Shown in pieces: positions 28,492-37,760 of a stretch of 64,000 nt of DNA. The notes under the pieces were generated by a model. That model was not told the DNA's origin and did no database searches. It saw only the letters and a list, made by a program, of their open reading frames with translations. The translations under genes and the position numbers were made by a program. The stretch's first letter is position 1, and each line of letters opens with the position of its first letter. This DNA is from Pseudomonas zanjanensis (lineage in GTDB: Bacteria > Pseudomonadota > Gammaproteobacteria > Pseudomonadales > Pseudomonadaceae). The stretch is from positions 1,302,001-1,366,000 of the forward strand of contig NZ_JABWRB020000001.1 of the NCBI RefSeq assembly GCF_014268745.2. The letters run 5' to 3'.

Positions 28492-28519
28492 GTGGCGCGG
28501 GAGCAAGCTCCCTCGCCAC
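28492..28519. repeat. REP-like hairpin (GTGGCGAGGG family)
   Basis: Near-perfect palindrome: GTGGCG then GGGAGC, loop AA, GCTCCC then CGCCAC. It separates the GT-C-like gene from the upstream GT1-GT2 gene inside an otherwise tight operon. Related copies are at 50010-50117 and 51101-51124. Confidence 0.75.
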
Positions 28520-28567
28520 ACATTTCATCTGCTCCCTTCAGTAAATCGCTTTGCATGCGAAGGACGT

Positions 28568-31015
28568 TTAGGCGTCTCGGTACGTGTGCGGGACCCAGGA
28601 TCCCCACTTGCTTTCGTAGATCGCCCGGTTCTTTTCGAAAAGTGCCTGTTTTTTCCTGGCGCCCAAGGTGTTGAACGACGCAGACAAATGGTGATGAACG
28701 AAAACATCTTCGGCACAGGCCGCGCGCATGCCACGACGCTGTACGCGGCGGCAGTAGTCGTCATCCTCGAAAAACCCGAGGCCGTACTCTTCGCACAGGC
28801 CACCGATCTGCTCGTAGGTCGAGCGCGGGAACATCACGCAGAAAAACGCCAGGGTGTTGATCTCGAACCACTCGCCCATGCGGGCGCGGGTCATTTGCGC
28901 GGCTTCGGCGGGCATGTCTTCTATCCGCTCATAGCGGGTGCTGACTTTGGCCTCATTGCCGATGTTGTTGGTGATCGGGCCAATGATGCCGATCTCCTTG
29001 TGGTCTTGCAGGTGGCGGATCAAGCCTTTGATCCAGCCGGCGGTGACGACCGTGTCGTTGTTGAGGATAACCAGGTAGTCGCCGCTGGCCGCTGCGAGGC
29101 CCAGGTTGTTGCCGGCGGCGAATCCTTTGTTGTCCTGGTTGAGGATCACGATCCGGTCTGGATGGCCGTCGGCCCAGGCAGTGAGGAACGCCGGGGTCTG
29201 GTCGCTGGAGTGGTTATCGACGACGATGATTTCAAGGTTCGGGTACTGGCTCTGGGTCAACAGGCTGTCGAGGCAGGCCTTGGTCAGTTCGAGGTTGTTG
29301 TAGGTCAACACCACGACGCTGACTTTGGGCACGGGCAAGGTCGCAATGGCCTCGCGCAGGCTGGCGGCCCGATGCTGCCAGGTCTGGCCCCGGGCGAACG
29401 ATTGACGGGCCGCCAGCGTGGCACTGTCCTCCGGCAGTGCGCCCAGGACACTGCGCAGGGTCGAGATGAACTCAGTCGGCTCTTCAACCGCCCAGACCAG
29501 TTTGCCAAACTGGCTCAACTCCGGCAGTTTCACCGACACCACCGGTTTCCCCGCGCTCAGGTATTCATAGACCTTGACCGGGTTGGTGGCGAGGGTCAAC
29601 GGCATGACCTTGAACGGAAGCAGGCAAACGTCCATGGCGTGGAGGTAGTAAGGCAGGGAGGCATACGGGACTTCACCCTCCAGGACCACATTCGGGAAGG
29701 CCTTGAAGTGCCTTTTTGCCTGGACGATATCACTGCCGATCAACAGGATCAGGTGCTGCGGGAAGGACTGGGCGACCCGCTTGACCAAGTCCAGGTCGAA
29801 CCATTCGGCAATGACGCCGTAGTAACCGATGATCTTTCTGTTGCCGGGGGCCCGGTAGACCTTGTCGGGACGTCGGCTGAAAAAACTGAACTCGCAAGCG
29901 TTGCGGATCACCTCAACGTTACGGTTTTCCCGCTTGCCGTGTTGTTCGATCCAGTCGGATGTCGCCACCAGCAGATCGGCCCGGCGCATCAGGGCGATTT
30001 CCAGGTCGAGCAGTTCCTGGGCCACGTTGCCGAAGCCTTCGTGGTGATCCATGCAGTCATAGACCAGCGTGGCGTTTGGCACTCGCCTGGCCAGCGGGAA
30101 CCAGTAGGCGTGCTGGACAATGCAATCCGCCGCGTTGACGTTCGCCGATTGCAGGAGCATGGCCAGGCCTTCGCACAACTGGCGGATCGCGGCCGCTGAC
30201 GGCGGGGCATGATAAATGGCCGGTGCACCGAGCACCTTGAAACGGATCTGGAACAGCCGGTTGGAACCTTCCAAGGGCTCTGCTTCGAAGCCGGGGGCCT
30301 CGTCGTCGATGAAATTGTTCGAGATATAAAAAGTCGTCTGTCCGGCCCGGGCGAGTTCCTTTGCCAGGTTTTGTGGGCGTTGGATGCGAAAGTGCCAGTC
30401 GATCACGCCGAACATCAGGATCGTGGGCTGCCCGAGGCTGGACGGTACTGCAAGGTTTACCGGCGGTGGTAGAGATTGCAGCGCAGAACTGGCGTCTGCC
30501 GATGATTCGCCCGGTGTTACCTTGCCGGGTTTCAACCAACTTCGAAGCCGACGCGCCAGCTTGCTTTTCTGCTGTGCGGTGAGTGGCAACCAGGCGTAGA
30601 CCCGACGCGATAATTTATACAGTTGCTTGCGTATCGAATAACGCAGCGGTGCACGTTCGATGGCGTTGCCCCAATCGGAAAGCTTGAACAGCTCGGCTTG
30701 CTTGGCCGCCAGTTGGGCACGCAGATCCACCGCCCAATCGGAGAGCACGACTGCCTCTTTTTCTTTTGTCTGGATTAATGCCTCGGCGTCCTTGAGGCGC
30801 TGTTCGGCCACCCGCAGTTGCTCGCGCAGTCGCCCGGTCTTGCCTTCTTGGAGCGACAGACGGGTGCGAAGCGCTTTCGAACCAAGGTTCAGTTGTTCGA
30901 TAAGCCGGTCTCGATTCTCGATTTCCTTGACCAACTGCAAGGTTTCAATGGTTCTGGATTGTGTTGAGCGAGTCAGTTGGTCAATGCAATCAACAAGACG
31001 GTTGATCTGGTCCAT
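28568..31015 (-). CDS. Bifunctional GT1-GT2 glycosyltransferase with N-terminal coiled coil
   Basis: 815 residues from ATG 31015; a TTG at 31084 is less likely. Residues 1-125 are a Glu/Arg/Leu-rich coiled coil, followed by an APLRYSIRKQLYKLSRR linker. Residues about 190-530 are GT1-like (FRIQRPQNLAKEL, YDCMDHHEGFG, VYEYLSAGKPVVSVKLPEL). Residues about 560-815 are GT2: VSVVVLTYNNLELTKACLDSLL, VVDNHSSDQT, NQDNKGFAAGNN, the LNNDT metal site, FFEDDDYCRRVQ. Two different linkages could be made by one protein. A paralogue with the same order is at 35544-37709. Cytosolic, at the inner face of the membrane. Confidence 0.9.
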   Translation of the reverse strand: MDQINRLVDCIDQLTRSTQSRTIETLQLVKEIENRDRLIEQLNLGSKALRTRLSLQEGKTGRLREQLRVAEQRLKDAEALIQTKEKEAVVLSDWAVDLRAQLAAKQAELFKLSDWGNAIERAPLRYSIRKQLYKLSRRVYAWLPLTAQQKSKLARRLRSWLKPGKVTPGESSADASSALQSLPPPVNLAVPSSLGQPTILMFGVIDWHFRIQRPQNLAKELARAGQTTFYISNNFIDDEAPGFEAEPLEGSNRLFQIRFKVLGAPAIYHAPPSAAAIRQLCEGLAMLLQSANVNAADCIVQHAYWFPLARRVPNATLVYDCMDHHEGFGNVAQELLDLEIALMRRADLLVATSDWIEQHGKRENRNVEVIRNACEFSFFSRRPDKVYRAPGNRKIIGYYGVIAEWFDLDLVKRVAQSFPQHLILLIGSDIVQAKRHFKAFPNVVLEGEVPYASLPYYLHAMDVCLLPFKVMPLTLATNPVKVYEYLSAGKPVVSVKLPELSQFGKLVWAVEEPTEFISTLRSVLGALPEDSATLAARQSFARGQTWQHRAASLREAIATLPVPKVSVVVLTYNNLELTKACLDSLLTQSQYPNLEIIVVDNHSSDQTPAFLTAWADGHPDRIVILNQDNKGFAAGNNLGLAAASGDYLVILNNDTVVTAGWIKGLIRHLQDHKEIGIIGPITNNIGNEAKVSTRYERIEDMPAEAAQMTRARMGEWFEINTLAFFCVMFPRSTYEQIGGLCEEYGLGFFEDDDYCRRVQRRGMRAACAEDVFVHHHLSASFNTLGARKKQALFEKNRAIYESKWGSWVPHTYRDA

Positions 31016-31154
31016 GCGGTTTTCTGGTCCTTTGGTCAATACGGCGACGCACACTCGGTCTTTCAGTAACGATGTGTGCGTCAATCACCAGCCAGGCTCC
31101 AGCCGTGGCATGAATCAGCATAGCGGGTGCTGAGCGGGGCGCCACGCAACAATG

Positions 31155-31973
31155 TCATATGACGTCGGCAAAGCCTTTGCGGGTCCGCTGGAACCAGGCA
31201 AACCCGGCGCAGGCAATCAGCACGGAAATGGCCGAATAAGCCGCCAGGTAGGCCCATTGCGGCGGCCGGCCCCAGAACAGCACATCGCGAACCATTTCCA
31301 CCGGCAGCGTCAGCGGGTTTGCCTGCAACGCGGCCTGATAACTCTGCGGAAGCGTCGAGAGGGGATAGAAAATCGGCGAGAGAAACAGCATCGCCGTGAT
31401 GATGATGCCGATGAACTGGCCGATATCACGCAGGTAGACGCTGATCGAGGCGAGAAACCAGGAGAGCCCCAGCGTCATCAGCACCAAGGGGAAAAGCACC
31501 AATGGCAATAGAAGGGCGGTTACCGGTGGCGTTCCGAACAGGACGATATAAAAGATCAGCCAGGCCAGGACGCTGACAGCCATGTGGAACAGCGCTGCGC
31601 CGAGCGACACCAGGGGTAGGGTTTCCAGTGGGAACACGATCTTCTTGACGTAGTTGGTATTGGCCAGCACCAGGCCCGGCGCACGGCTCACGCATTCGGA
31701 AAACAGGTTGAAGACCAACAGGCCCGCGAACAGTACCAGGGCGAATTCGCTCTTGGATTCCCCGCCGCCCGACCAGCGGGCCTTGAAGACGACACTGAAC
31801 ACGAATGTGTAGACCACCAGCATGAAAACCGGAGTGAAGAACGACCACAAGACGCCGAGCATCGAACCCTTGTAGCGCCCGATGACTTCTCTGCGGATCA
31901 ATACGTAGATCAGGATTCGATTGACCAGGACACTCTTGATCATGGCGATGGGGGACGTGCTGAACGACTGCAT
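31155..31973 (-). CDS. wzm: Polysaccharide ABC exporter permease (Wzm type)
   Basis: 272 residues from ATG 31973; the longer reading to 32072 adds a hydrophilic lead unlike the family. Six hydrophobic segments, an amphipathic N-terminal helix, and RREVIGRYKGSMLGVLWSFFTPVFMLVVYTFVF (quoted only to show the ABC2 motif at residues 28-60) identify an ABC-2 polysaccharide/polyol-phosphate exporter. It exports undecaprenyl-linked glycan to the periplasm with the Wzt ATPase encoded divergently at 32160. It is the first gene of the leftward block; the 186 bases between the two starts should hold both promoters. Confidence 0.92.
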   Translation of the reverse strand: MQSFSTSPIAMIKSVLVNRILIYVLIRREVIGRYKGSMLGVLWSFFTPVFMLVVYTFVFSVVFKARWSGGGESKSEFALVLFAGLLVFNLFSECVSRAPGLVLANTNYVKKIVFPLETLPLVSLGAALFHMAVSVLAWLIFYIVLFGTPPVTALLLPLVLFPLVLMTLGLSWFLASISVYLRDIGQFIGIIITAMLFLSPIFYPLSTLPQSYQAALQANPLTLPVEMVRDVLFWGRPPQWAYLAAYSAISVLIACAGFAWFQRTRKGFADVI

Positions 31974-32159
31974 TGGTGCTTGATCCTTAAGGCAAAATCC
32001 GGATGCTCCCTGTGTCGCGTCCTCATTGGAGGGTAGACCACGTGCAGGTTCATTCGAAGTTTTTTTCCCCATCTGTGCTTAACTCATCCGCAGTGCCCAG
32101 CGAAGGACTGATTGAGTAGCGCCGCAATAATGGCCGTGATTCATGGAAGGGTTTTGTCG

Positions 32160-34883
32160 ATGTCGTTTGAAGTGGCCATTCGTGCCGAAAACCTGAGCAA
32201 GTGTTATCAGATTTATGATGCGCCCAAGGACCGTCTATTGCAGATGCTGGTGCGCGGCAGGAAGCGTTTCTATCGCGAGTTCTGGGCCTTGGACGATGTT
32301 TCGCTGACCATCGCAAGGGGGGAGACCGTCGGTATCATCGGCCGTAACGGCAGCGGCAAATCCACCTTGTTGCAACTGATCTGCGGGACGTTGATGCCGA
32401 CCCGGGGCAGTGTCCAAGGCAATGGTCGGATTGCGGCGTTGCTCGAGCTGGGGTCTGGTTTCAACCCGGAGTTCACCGGTCGCGAAAACGTCTATGTGAA
32501 TGCGGCGGTGCTGGGCTTGGATCGCTCGGAAATCGACGCTCGTTTCGATGACATCATCGCCTTCGCCAATATCGGCGACTTCATCGATCAGCCCACCAAG
32601 ATCTATTCCAGCGGGATGCTGGTACGGTTGGCCTTCGCCGTTTCGGTCTGTGTCGAACCGGAGCTCCTGATCGTCGACGAGGCCCTTTCCGTTGGCGATG
32701 CCTCTTTTCAATTCAAATGCCTGAACCGGCTGGAAGAACTGGCTGCCAAAGGTACGACGCTGCTGTTCGTCTCCCATGACATGAGCATGGTCAAGCGCTT
32801 CTGCCACCGGGTCATCTACCTGCGCGCAGGCCGGGTCGTGGCCAGCGGCTCGCCCGATGAAATGGCCGAGCTGCACTTGCTCGACATGCGGGACGAGCAA
32901 CGTCGCTGGGCCAGTGGCGGCGTGATACCGGTGACGCGCAAGTCATTCATGGGCGGGCAGGAGGGGATGGCCTTCGGGACCGAAGAGGGGCACATCAGCG
33001 CTGCCTGCTTCACCAACACCCAGCAACTTTCGTCCAGCTACCTGTATGGCGACGATATCGAGATTCGCGTCGAGGCGTTGCTGCATGAATCGGTCACGCA
33101 ACCGAACATCAGCTTCACCATTCAAGAGGCCAGGCTGCTGGTGATCGGCGGGGGCAACTTCGCACTGCAACCCAGCCCGCCCGAAAACGGCTGGCGGCGT
33201 GCGGCGATCACGGTGCGCTTCCCGGCCAACCTCGCCGAGGGGCGCTATCATGTCACGCTCAAGCTGTTGCACGGCGCGACGGAAGACACCTCGCAACTGA
33301 TCGAAAAGCAGGTCGCGCCCTTGGCGTTCGACATGTTGCCGAACCACAAGAATTTCTTGGGCATGGTTGACCTGGGGTTACAGCGGATCGACCCTCGGCC
33401 GGTTGAACCGCCTCCCGAGGTCTGCGCCGCTCAAGGAGAACAGGTTTTGACGGAGCACCCGGACACGCGCACGTGGCAGGTCGCCATATTCGGCACCTTT
33501 GACGTGGAGAACTACGGCGATCTGCTGTTTCCGATCATCGCCGAGGCGGAGCTGACCCGGCGCTTGGGTTCTGTCAACCTGCATCGGTTTTCCTACCACG
33601 GGAAAACCCGACCGCAATGGCCTTATGCAGTGACATCGCTGACGGAGTTGCCCCATGTCGCGGCGAACCTGGATGGGGTCTTGATCGGCGGTGGTTTCCT
33701 GATCCGCTTCGATAAAGTCGTTGCCCACGGCTATGGTCCGACAACCGCCGGTATCCACCACCCCACCGGTTATTGGTTGACCCCTGCGCTCATCGCGCTG
33801 CAACACGCGGTCCCGGTCATATGGAATGCCCCCGGGATGCATTGCAACGATATTCCCGATTGGGCCAGGCCCCTATTGAAAATGACCCTTGAGCAGAGCC
33901 AGTACGTGCGCGTGCGAGATGCACTGTCGCGCGATTCCCTCGCCACGCTGACTCAACAGGCCGAGATCGAAGTGCTGCCCGATACCGCGTTTGGCTTGCC
34001 CCGCCTGATCGATGAGCAGCAACCCTCGGCCGAGTTCATTGGCCTGCGCGAACAGGCCGGGCTGACTGGGCCCTACATCGTGATCCATGCCATTCACGTT
34101 GTGGAATCCTTTATAAAACTGTTCGAAGACCACGCCGAGGCATTCCAGGGCTATCAGTTCCTGGTGGTGCCGATTGGCCCCGTCCTGGGGGACGATCCGT
34201 CGGTCATTGCCGGGCGCCTGCCGGGGGCCGTTACCTTGTCGTTCTGGCCAGAGCCATTACTGATGGCGGAAATTCTCAGCCAGGCCCAAGCGGTCATCGG
34301 CCATAGCTACCACCTGGCGATCACCGCTTTGGCGTTTGGCGTCCCGGTGTTTTGCTCGGCGGACCTGACCACGGGTAAGTACACGGCGCTGGCGGGGTTC
34401 GACTCGCTCCACGCCTTGCCGGACGTGGCGACGGTCGATCCGCAATGGTTTCTCGCCCGCGTGGGCAAGACCTGTCCATCGCCCGCGGCGCGTGCGGCGG
34501 CGGATCAGTTGGTCGAGCATTGGGACCGGGTCGCGGCGATCATTCGCCAGGGTAAAACAGCGTCCCAGCCGGTGTTGGGAGCGTTTCTGCAGCATCTGCC
34601 CAATTTGCTCGAAGCCTCGGCCGAGGGCCGTGACCCCGTGTCGACTGAACGGCCGGCAAGCCCCGTCGTGCCAGAGCCGGCCATCATCGAACCGGCACAA
34701 AACCTTGCAGCGCAGGAGTTCGCCCAGCAGCAACGGATTGTCCAGCTCAGCCAGCAACTGGCCCTCAGCGACGCCAGGATGCTTGAGTTGCAGAACTCCA
34801 ATTCATTCCGAATGACCGCACCACTGCGTTCCATCGCCCGTGGTATCCGAAACCTGACAGCGAACAAGAACCGACAATGCTAG
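32160..34883 (+). CDS. wzt: Wzt ATPase fused to polysaccharide pyruvyltransferase
   Basis: 907 residues from ATG 32160 (upstream frame to 32112 possible). Residues 1-250: ABC ATPase with Walker A GRNGSGKST (61-69), signature YSSGMLVRLAF (149-159), Walker B ELLIVDEAL (168-176) and H-loop SHD. Residues about 270-412: beta-rich Wzt C-terminal domain that reads the glycan end in known systems. Residues about 438-770: pyruvyltransferase fold with NYGDLLFP at the start and GHSYHLAITALAFGVPVF near the end. Residues about 770-860: Pro/Glu-rich linker, then a short coiled coil and a SNSFRMTAPLRS motif near the C-terminus. Wzt proteins are usually 230-450 residues, so the fusion doubles the size. Confidence 0.9.
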   Translation: MSFEVAIRAENLSKCYQIYDAPKDRLLQMLVRGRKRFYREFWALDDVSLTIARGETVGIIGRNGSGKSTLLQLICGTLMPTRGSVQGNGRIAALLELGSGFNPEFTGRENVYVNAAVLGLDRSEIDARFDDIIAFANIGDFIDQPTKIYSSGMLVRLAFAVSVCVEPELLIVDEALSVGDASFQFKCLNRLEELAAKGTTLLFVSHDMSMVKRFCHRVIYLRAGRVVASGSPDEMAELHLLDMRDEQRRWASGGVIPVTRKSFMGGQEGMAFGTEEGHISAACFTNTQQLSSSYLYGDDIEIRVEALLHESVTQPNISFTIQEARLLVIGGGNFALQPSPPENGWRRAAITVRFPANLAEGRYHVTLKLLHGATEDTSQLIEKQVAPLAFDMLPNHKNFLGMVDLGLQRIDPRPVEPPPEVCAAQGEQVLTEHPDTRTWQVAIFGTFDVENYGDLLFPIIAEAELTRRLGSVNLHRFSYHGKTRPQWPYAVTSLTELPHVAANLDGVLIGGGFLIRFDKVVAHGYGPTTAGIHHPTGYWLTPALIALQHAVPVIWNAPGMHCNDIPDWARPLLKMTLEQSQYVRVRDALSRDSLATLTQQAEIEVLPDTAFGLPRLIDEQQPSAEFIGLREQAGLTGPYIVIHAIHVVESFIKLFEDHAEAFQGYQFLVVPIGPVLGDDPSVIAGRLPGAVTLSFWPEPLLMAEILSQAQAVIGHSYHLAITALAFGVPVFCSADLTTGKYTALAGFDSLHALPDVATVDPQWFLARVGKTCPSPAARAAADQLVEHWDRVAAIIRQGKTASQPVLGAFLQHLPNLLEASAEGRDPVSTERPASPVVPEPAIIEPAQNLAAQEFAQQQRIVQLSQQLALSDARMLELQNSNSFRMTAPLRSIARGIRNLTANKNRQC

Positions 34884-35563
34884 ATCTCTCTCGTCTCACG
34901 CCAGCGGCGCTAAAGGCCCATCCGTTCTCATGGGCTGAAATCGGCAATCTGTATTCGACCGAGGATGCCGCCGCGTTGGCGGCAACCTTTCCTCACGATC
35001 GCTTCAAGACGGTGAGTGGTTACGGTGGCGAGAAAAACTATGACTATGAGGCGCGGGCCCTGGTGAGCATGGGCACCTCTACCATCGTGTTTCCCGAAGA
35101 ACTGAGCGAGGCGTGGTTGCGACTGGCACTGGACCTCGGCTCGGCCGCCTATCGAGAGGCCATGTCGGAGCTGACCGGGATCGATCTGCGCAGTGTGCCG
35201 ATGGAGGTCAACGTCTTTCATTACGGCCCCGGTGCGAGCCTGGGCGCCCATCCGGACCTGCCCGACAAACTGGTCACCCATATCCTGTATTTCAATGAGT
35301 CCTGGGACCGCAACGACGGCGGCTGCCTGACCATCCTGCACCGCAACGATCCCACCGCCGTGGCGGCCGAGATCGAGCCGTTGGTGGGCAATTCGGCGAT
35401 CCTGGTGCGCTCGGACCATTCATGGCATGCCGTCACTCCCGTGGTGAGTGGTTGCCAATCTTCCCGCCGCAGCCTGACGGCAACGTTCTACCGGCCGGGC
35501 TCCGTCAGTTCCATGTGGCCGCCGGGTGACAGCACGCCGCTGCATGGGTACCCACGTGCTTAA
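34877..35563 (+). CDS. 2-oxoglutarate/Fe(II)-dependent oxygenase
   Basis: 228 residues; the start overlaps the wzt fusion stop by seven bases. The iron facial triad is visible as H125-P-D127 (LGAHPDLPD) and His184 in HSWHAVTPV, with Arg197/198 positioned to bind 2-oxoglutarate; VNVFHYGPGA and GGCLTILHRND are typical flanking strands of the 2OG-FeII_Oxy_3 family. Cytosolic. In this setting it may hydroxylate a sugar or another glycan precursor, but small-molecule or protein substrates are possible. Confidence 0.87.
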   Translation: MLDLSRLTPAALKAHPFSWAEIGNLYSTEDAAALAATFPHDRFKTVSGYGGEKNYDYEARALVSMGTSTIVFPEELSEAWLRLALDLGSAAYREAMSELTGIDLRSVPMEVNVFHYGPGASLGAHPDLPDKLVTHILYFNESWDRNDGGCLTILHRNDPTAVAAEIEPLVGNSAILVRSDHSWHAVTPVVSGCQSSRRSLTATFYRPGSVSSMWPPGDSTPLHGYPRA

Positions 35564-37709
35564 ACTCGACAGCGCCCTGATCGACCGCGATGCCGCCTTG
35601 GCTCAACGGGATGCGGCCATCAACGAGCGCGATATCGCCCTGGCGAAAGTCGACTTCCTGCAAAACACCCGTTCGTGGCGTTTCACCCGCCCCCTGCGTT
35701 CACTGTTCCGGGTGATGCGTTATGGTTTTTCCGCCACCCGGGAATTTCCCGAAACGGCCGCGGCAATCGTCTACCCGGCAGCACCGGAGCCGTTGCCGAA
35801 CGTTGCGGTGGCGCCTGATTTCGCCACGAAAGGGCGCCTGGATATTCTCTGCTTCGCCAACATCGAGTGGGCCGCGCGCTTTCAGCGACCGCAGCAGTTG
35901 ATGAGCCAGTTTGCGAACAATGGTTATCGAGTGTTTTACATCGTCCCCTCCGTTGTGCCGGAGCAGGGGCAGCTCTATCGATTGGCGTCGGTGGCGCCCA
36001 ATGTCTTTGAAGTGGCCTTGCAGCGCGACGCGCAAGCGGCGTATTACGAAAAGATCGTGACGCCTGAGAATCATCAAGCCTTGCTGCGAGCCCTTACTGC
36101 GTTGGTTGCCGACATGCAGATCAGGACCGCCCTCTCGGTGGTGCATATCGCCTACTGGAGCCCGGTGGCACTCAGCCTGCGCGCCGTGCATGGCTGGCGC
36201 ATTCACTACGACTGCATGGATGACTGGGATGGCTTTCCGAACATCGGCGAACAGTTGCTGAGCGAGGAAAAGACCCTGATTGCCCAGGCCGACCTGGTGA
36301 CCGTTTCCGCCGCGTTGCTTTACGAAAAATGGTGTGCCTACAACCCACGCTGTGTGTTGGTCCGAAACGCGGTGGATTTCGCTTTTTTCCGGCAGCACTG
36401 TTTTACCAATGATGTGTTGAGCGGGCTTGTCGGGCCTGTCATTGGTTACTACGGCGCCCTGGCCCAGTGGCTTGATTATCCGTTGCTGGCGGCGCTGGCG
36501 GACCGGCGGCCAGCGTGGAACTTCGTCCTGGTGGGGGACATTTTCGTCGAGGATCTGGCGGGCCTCGAGCACAAGCCCAATGTGCAGCTGTTGGGCCACA
36601 AGCCGTACTCGCAAATGCCGCTTTACCTGGATCATTTCGATGCCTGCCTGATTCCCTTCAGGCTCTACAACGTGACGCATGCGGTTGATCCGGTGAAGTT
36701 CTACGAGTACATCAGCGCAGGCAAGCCGGTGATCTCCACGCCACTGACGGAGATGAGCATTTATAAGGACCTGCTGTACTTCGCCACTGGGGTCGATGAG
36801 TTCCTCGAGCAGATCGAGCGTGCCTTGGCCGAACGCGACCTGGCCCTGTACAAACGGCGCGTGGAGCTGGCCCGGGCCAATGATTGGAAGGATCGGTTCG
36901 ATAGCATGCACCGGGCTATCGTCGGCCTGTACGAAAAAGTCTCCATCGTGGTCGTGACGTACAACAACCTCAACCTGACCATTCAATGCGTCAACAGCAT
37001 TCTGCGTAACACCACCTGGCCCCATTACGAGCTCATCGTTGTCGACAATGGCTCGGACGATGGGACAGGTGATTATCTTGAACGCCTGCGCCAAGCGGTG
37101 CCGAGCGCGAAGATCATCCTGAACCCGGACAACCGGGGCTTTGCCGCGGCGAACAACCAGGGTTTGCGCGAAGCCGATGGTGACGTCCTGCTGCTGCTCA
37201 ACAACGATACGGTCGTGCCTGGCGGCTGGCTGGACCCGCTGGTCAGGCATGTGCGGGATCCGAGTATCGGCTTGGTCGGGCCGGTCACGAATGCGGTTGG
37301 CAACGAAGCGAAAATCGAGGTTTCCTACACCGATATTCAACAGATGCAAGACTTTGCAGGCCGCTACACCGAAGCCCGCAAGGGACGCTCGTTCGATATC
37401 TCGATGCTGGCGATGTTTTGTGTCGCCTTTCGCCGCAGCGTCCTCGAGGAAGTGGGGTATCTGGATGAGGCATTCGGGATCGGGATGTTCGAGGACGACG
37501 ACTATAGCCGTCGCGTGCAGGCGGCCGGCTATCGGACGGTCTGCGCCGAAGATGCGTTTATCCATCACTACGGGCAGGCCTCGTTCAGGAAGCTGATCGC
37601 CAGTGGCGAGTACCAGGCCCTCTGGGACAAGAACCAGGCGTACTTCGAAAGCAAATGGGGCGCTTGGCAAGCCCATGTTCACCGCAACGAGGCGGGGGAC
37701 AAGGGTTAG
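35544..37709 (+). CDS. Bifunctional GT1-GT2 glycosyltransferase (second copy)
   Basis: 721 residues from ATG 35544; GTG 35526 is an alternative, and both lie inside the oxygenase gene. A short heptad-like N-terminus with repeated RDAALAQRDAAI units leads to the LQNTRSWRFTRPLRSLFR motif (about residues 40-58). The GT1-like part (about 95-450) has FQRPQQLMSQF, IHYDCMDDWDGFP and FYEYISAGKPVIST. The GT2 part (about 465-721) has VSIVVVTYNNLNLTIQCVNS, VVDNGSDDGTGD, NPDNRGFAAANN, LNNDT and MFEDDDYSRRVQ. It mirrors the enzyme at 28568-31015, so the two are likely paralogues making different linkages in one glycan. Confidence 0.9.
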   Translation: MGTHVLKLDSALIDRDAALAQRDAAINERDIALAKVDFLQNTRSWRFTRPLRSLFRVMRYGFSATREFPETAAAIVYPAAPEPLPNVAVAPDFATKGRLDILCFANIEWAARFQRPQQLMSQFANNGYRVFYIVPSVVPEQGQLYRLASVAPNVFEVALQRDAQAAYYEKIVTPENHQALLRALTALVADMQIRTALSVVHIAYWSPVALSLRAVHGWRIHYDCMDDWDGFPNIGEQLLSEEKTLIAQADLVTVSAALLYEKWCAYNPRCVLVRNAVDFAFFRQHCFTNDVLSGLVGPVIGYYGALAQWLDYPLLAALADRRPAWNFVLVGDIFVEDLAGLEHKPNVQLLGHKPYSQMPLYLDHFDACLIPFRLYNVTHAVDPVKFYEYISAGKPVISTPLTEMSIYKDLLYFATGVDEFLEQIERALAERDLALYKRRVELARANDWKDRFDSMHRAIVGLYEKVSIVVVTYNNLNLTIQCVNSILRNTTWPHYELIVVDNGSDDGTGDYLERLRQAVPSAKIILNPDNRGFAAANNQGLREADGDVLLLLNNDTVVPGGWLDPLVRHVRDPSIGLVGPVTNAVGNEAKIEVSYTDIQQMQDFAGRYTEARKGRSFDISMLAMFCVAFRRSVLEEVGYLDEAFGIGMFEDDDYSRRVQAAGYRTVCAEDAFIHHYGQASFRKLIASGEYQALWDKNQAYFESKWGAWQAHVHRNEAGDKG

Positions 37710-37760
37710 GCCGCCACAGGGCCATTACCTTCAACATCCTCGTCGACGGTCATGCCGCCA

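Noticed and set aside
28049..30199. Long plus-strand frame across the GT-C and GT1-GT2 genes
   Set aside because: It spans two minus-strand genes and a REP element and has no family features.
31974..32159. JUMPstart/ops element before the glycan genes
   Set aside because: The GGCGGTAGCGT core is absent from the divergent region between wzm and wzt.
35700..37682. 660-codon minus-strand frame opposite the second GT1-GT2 gene
   Set aside because: Antisense of a gene with intact glycosyltransferase motifs.
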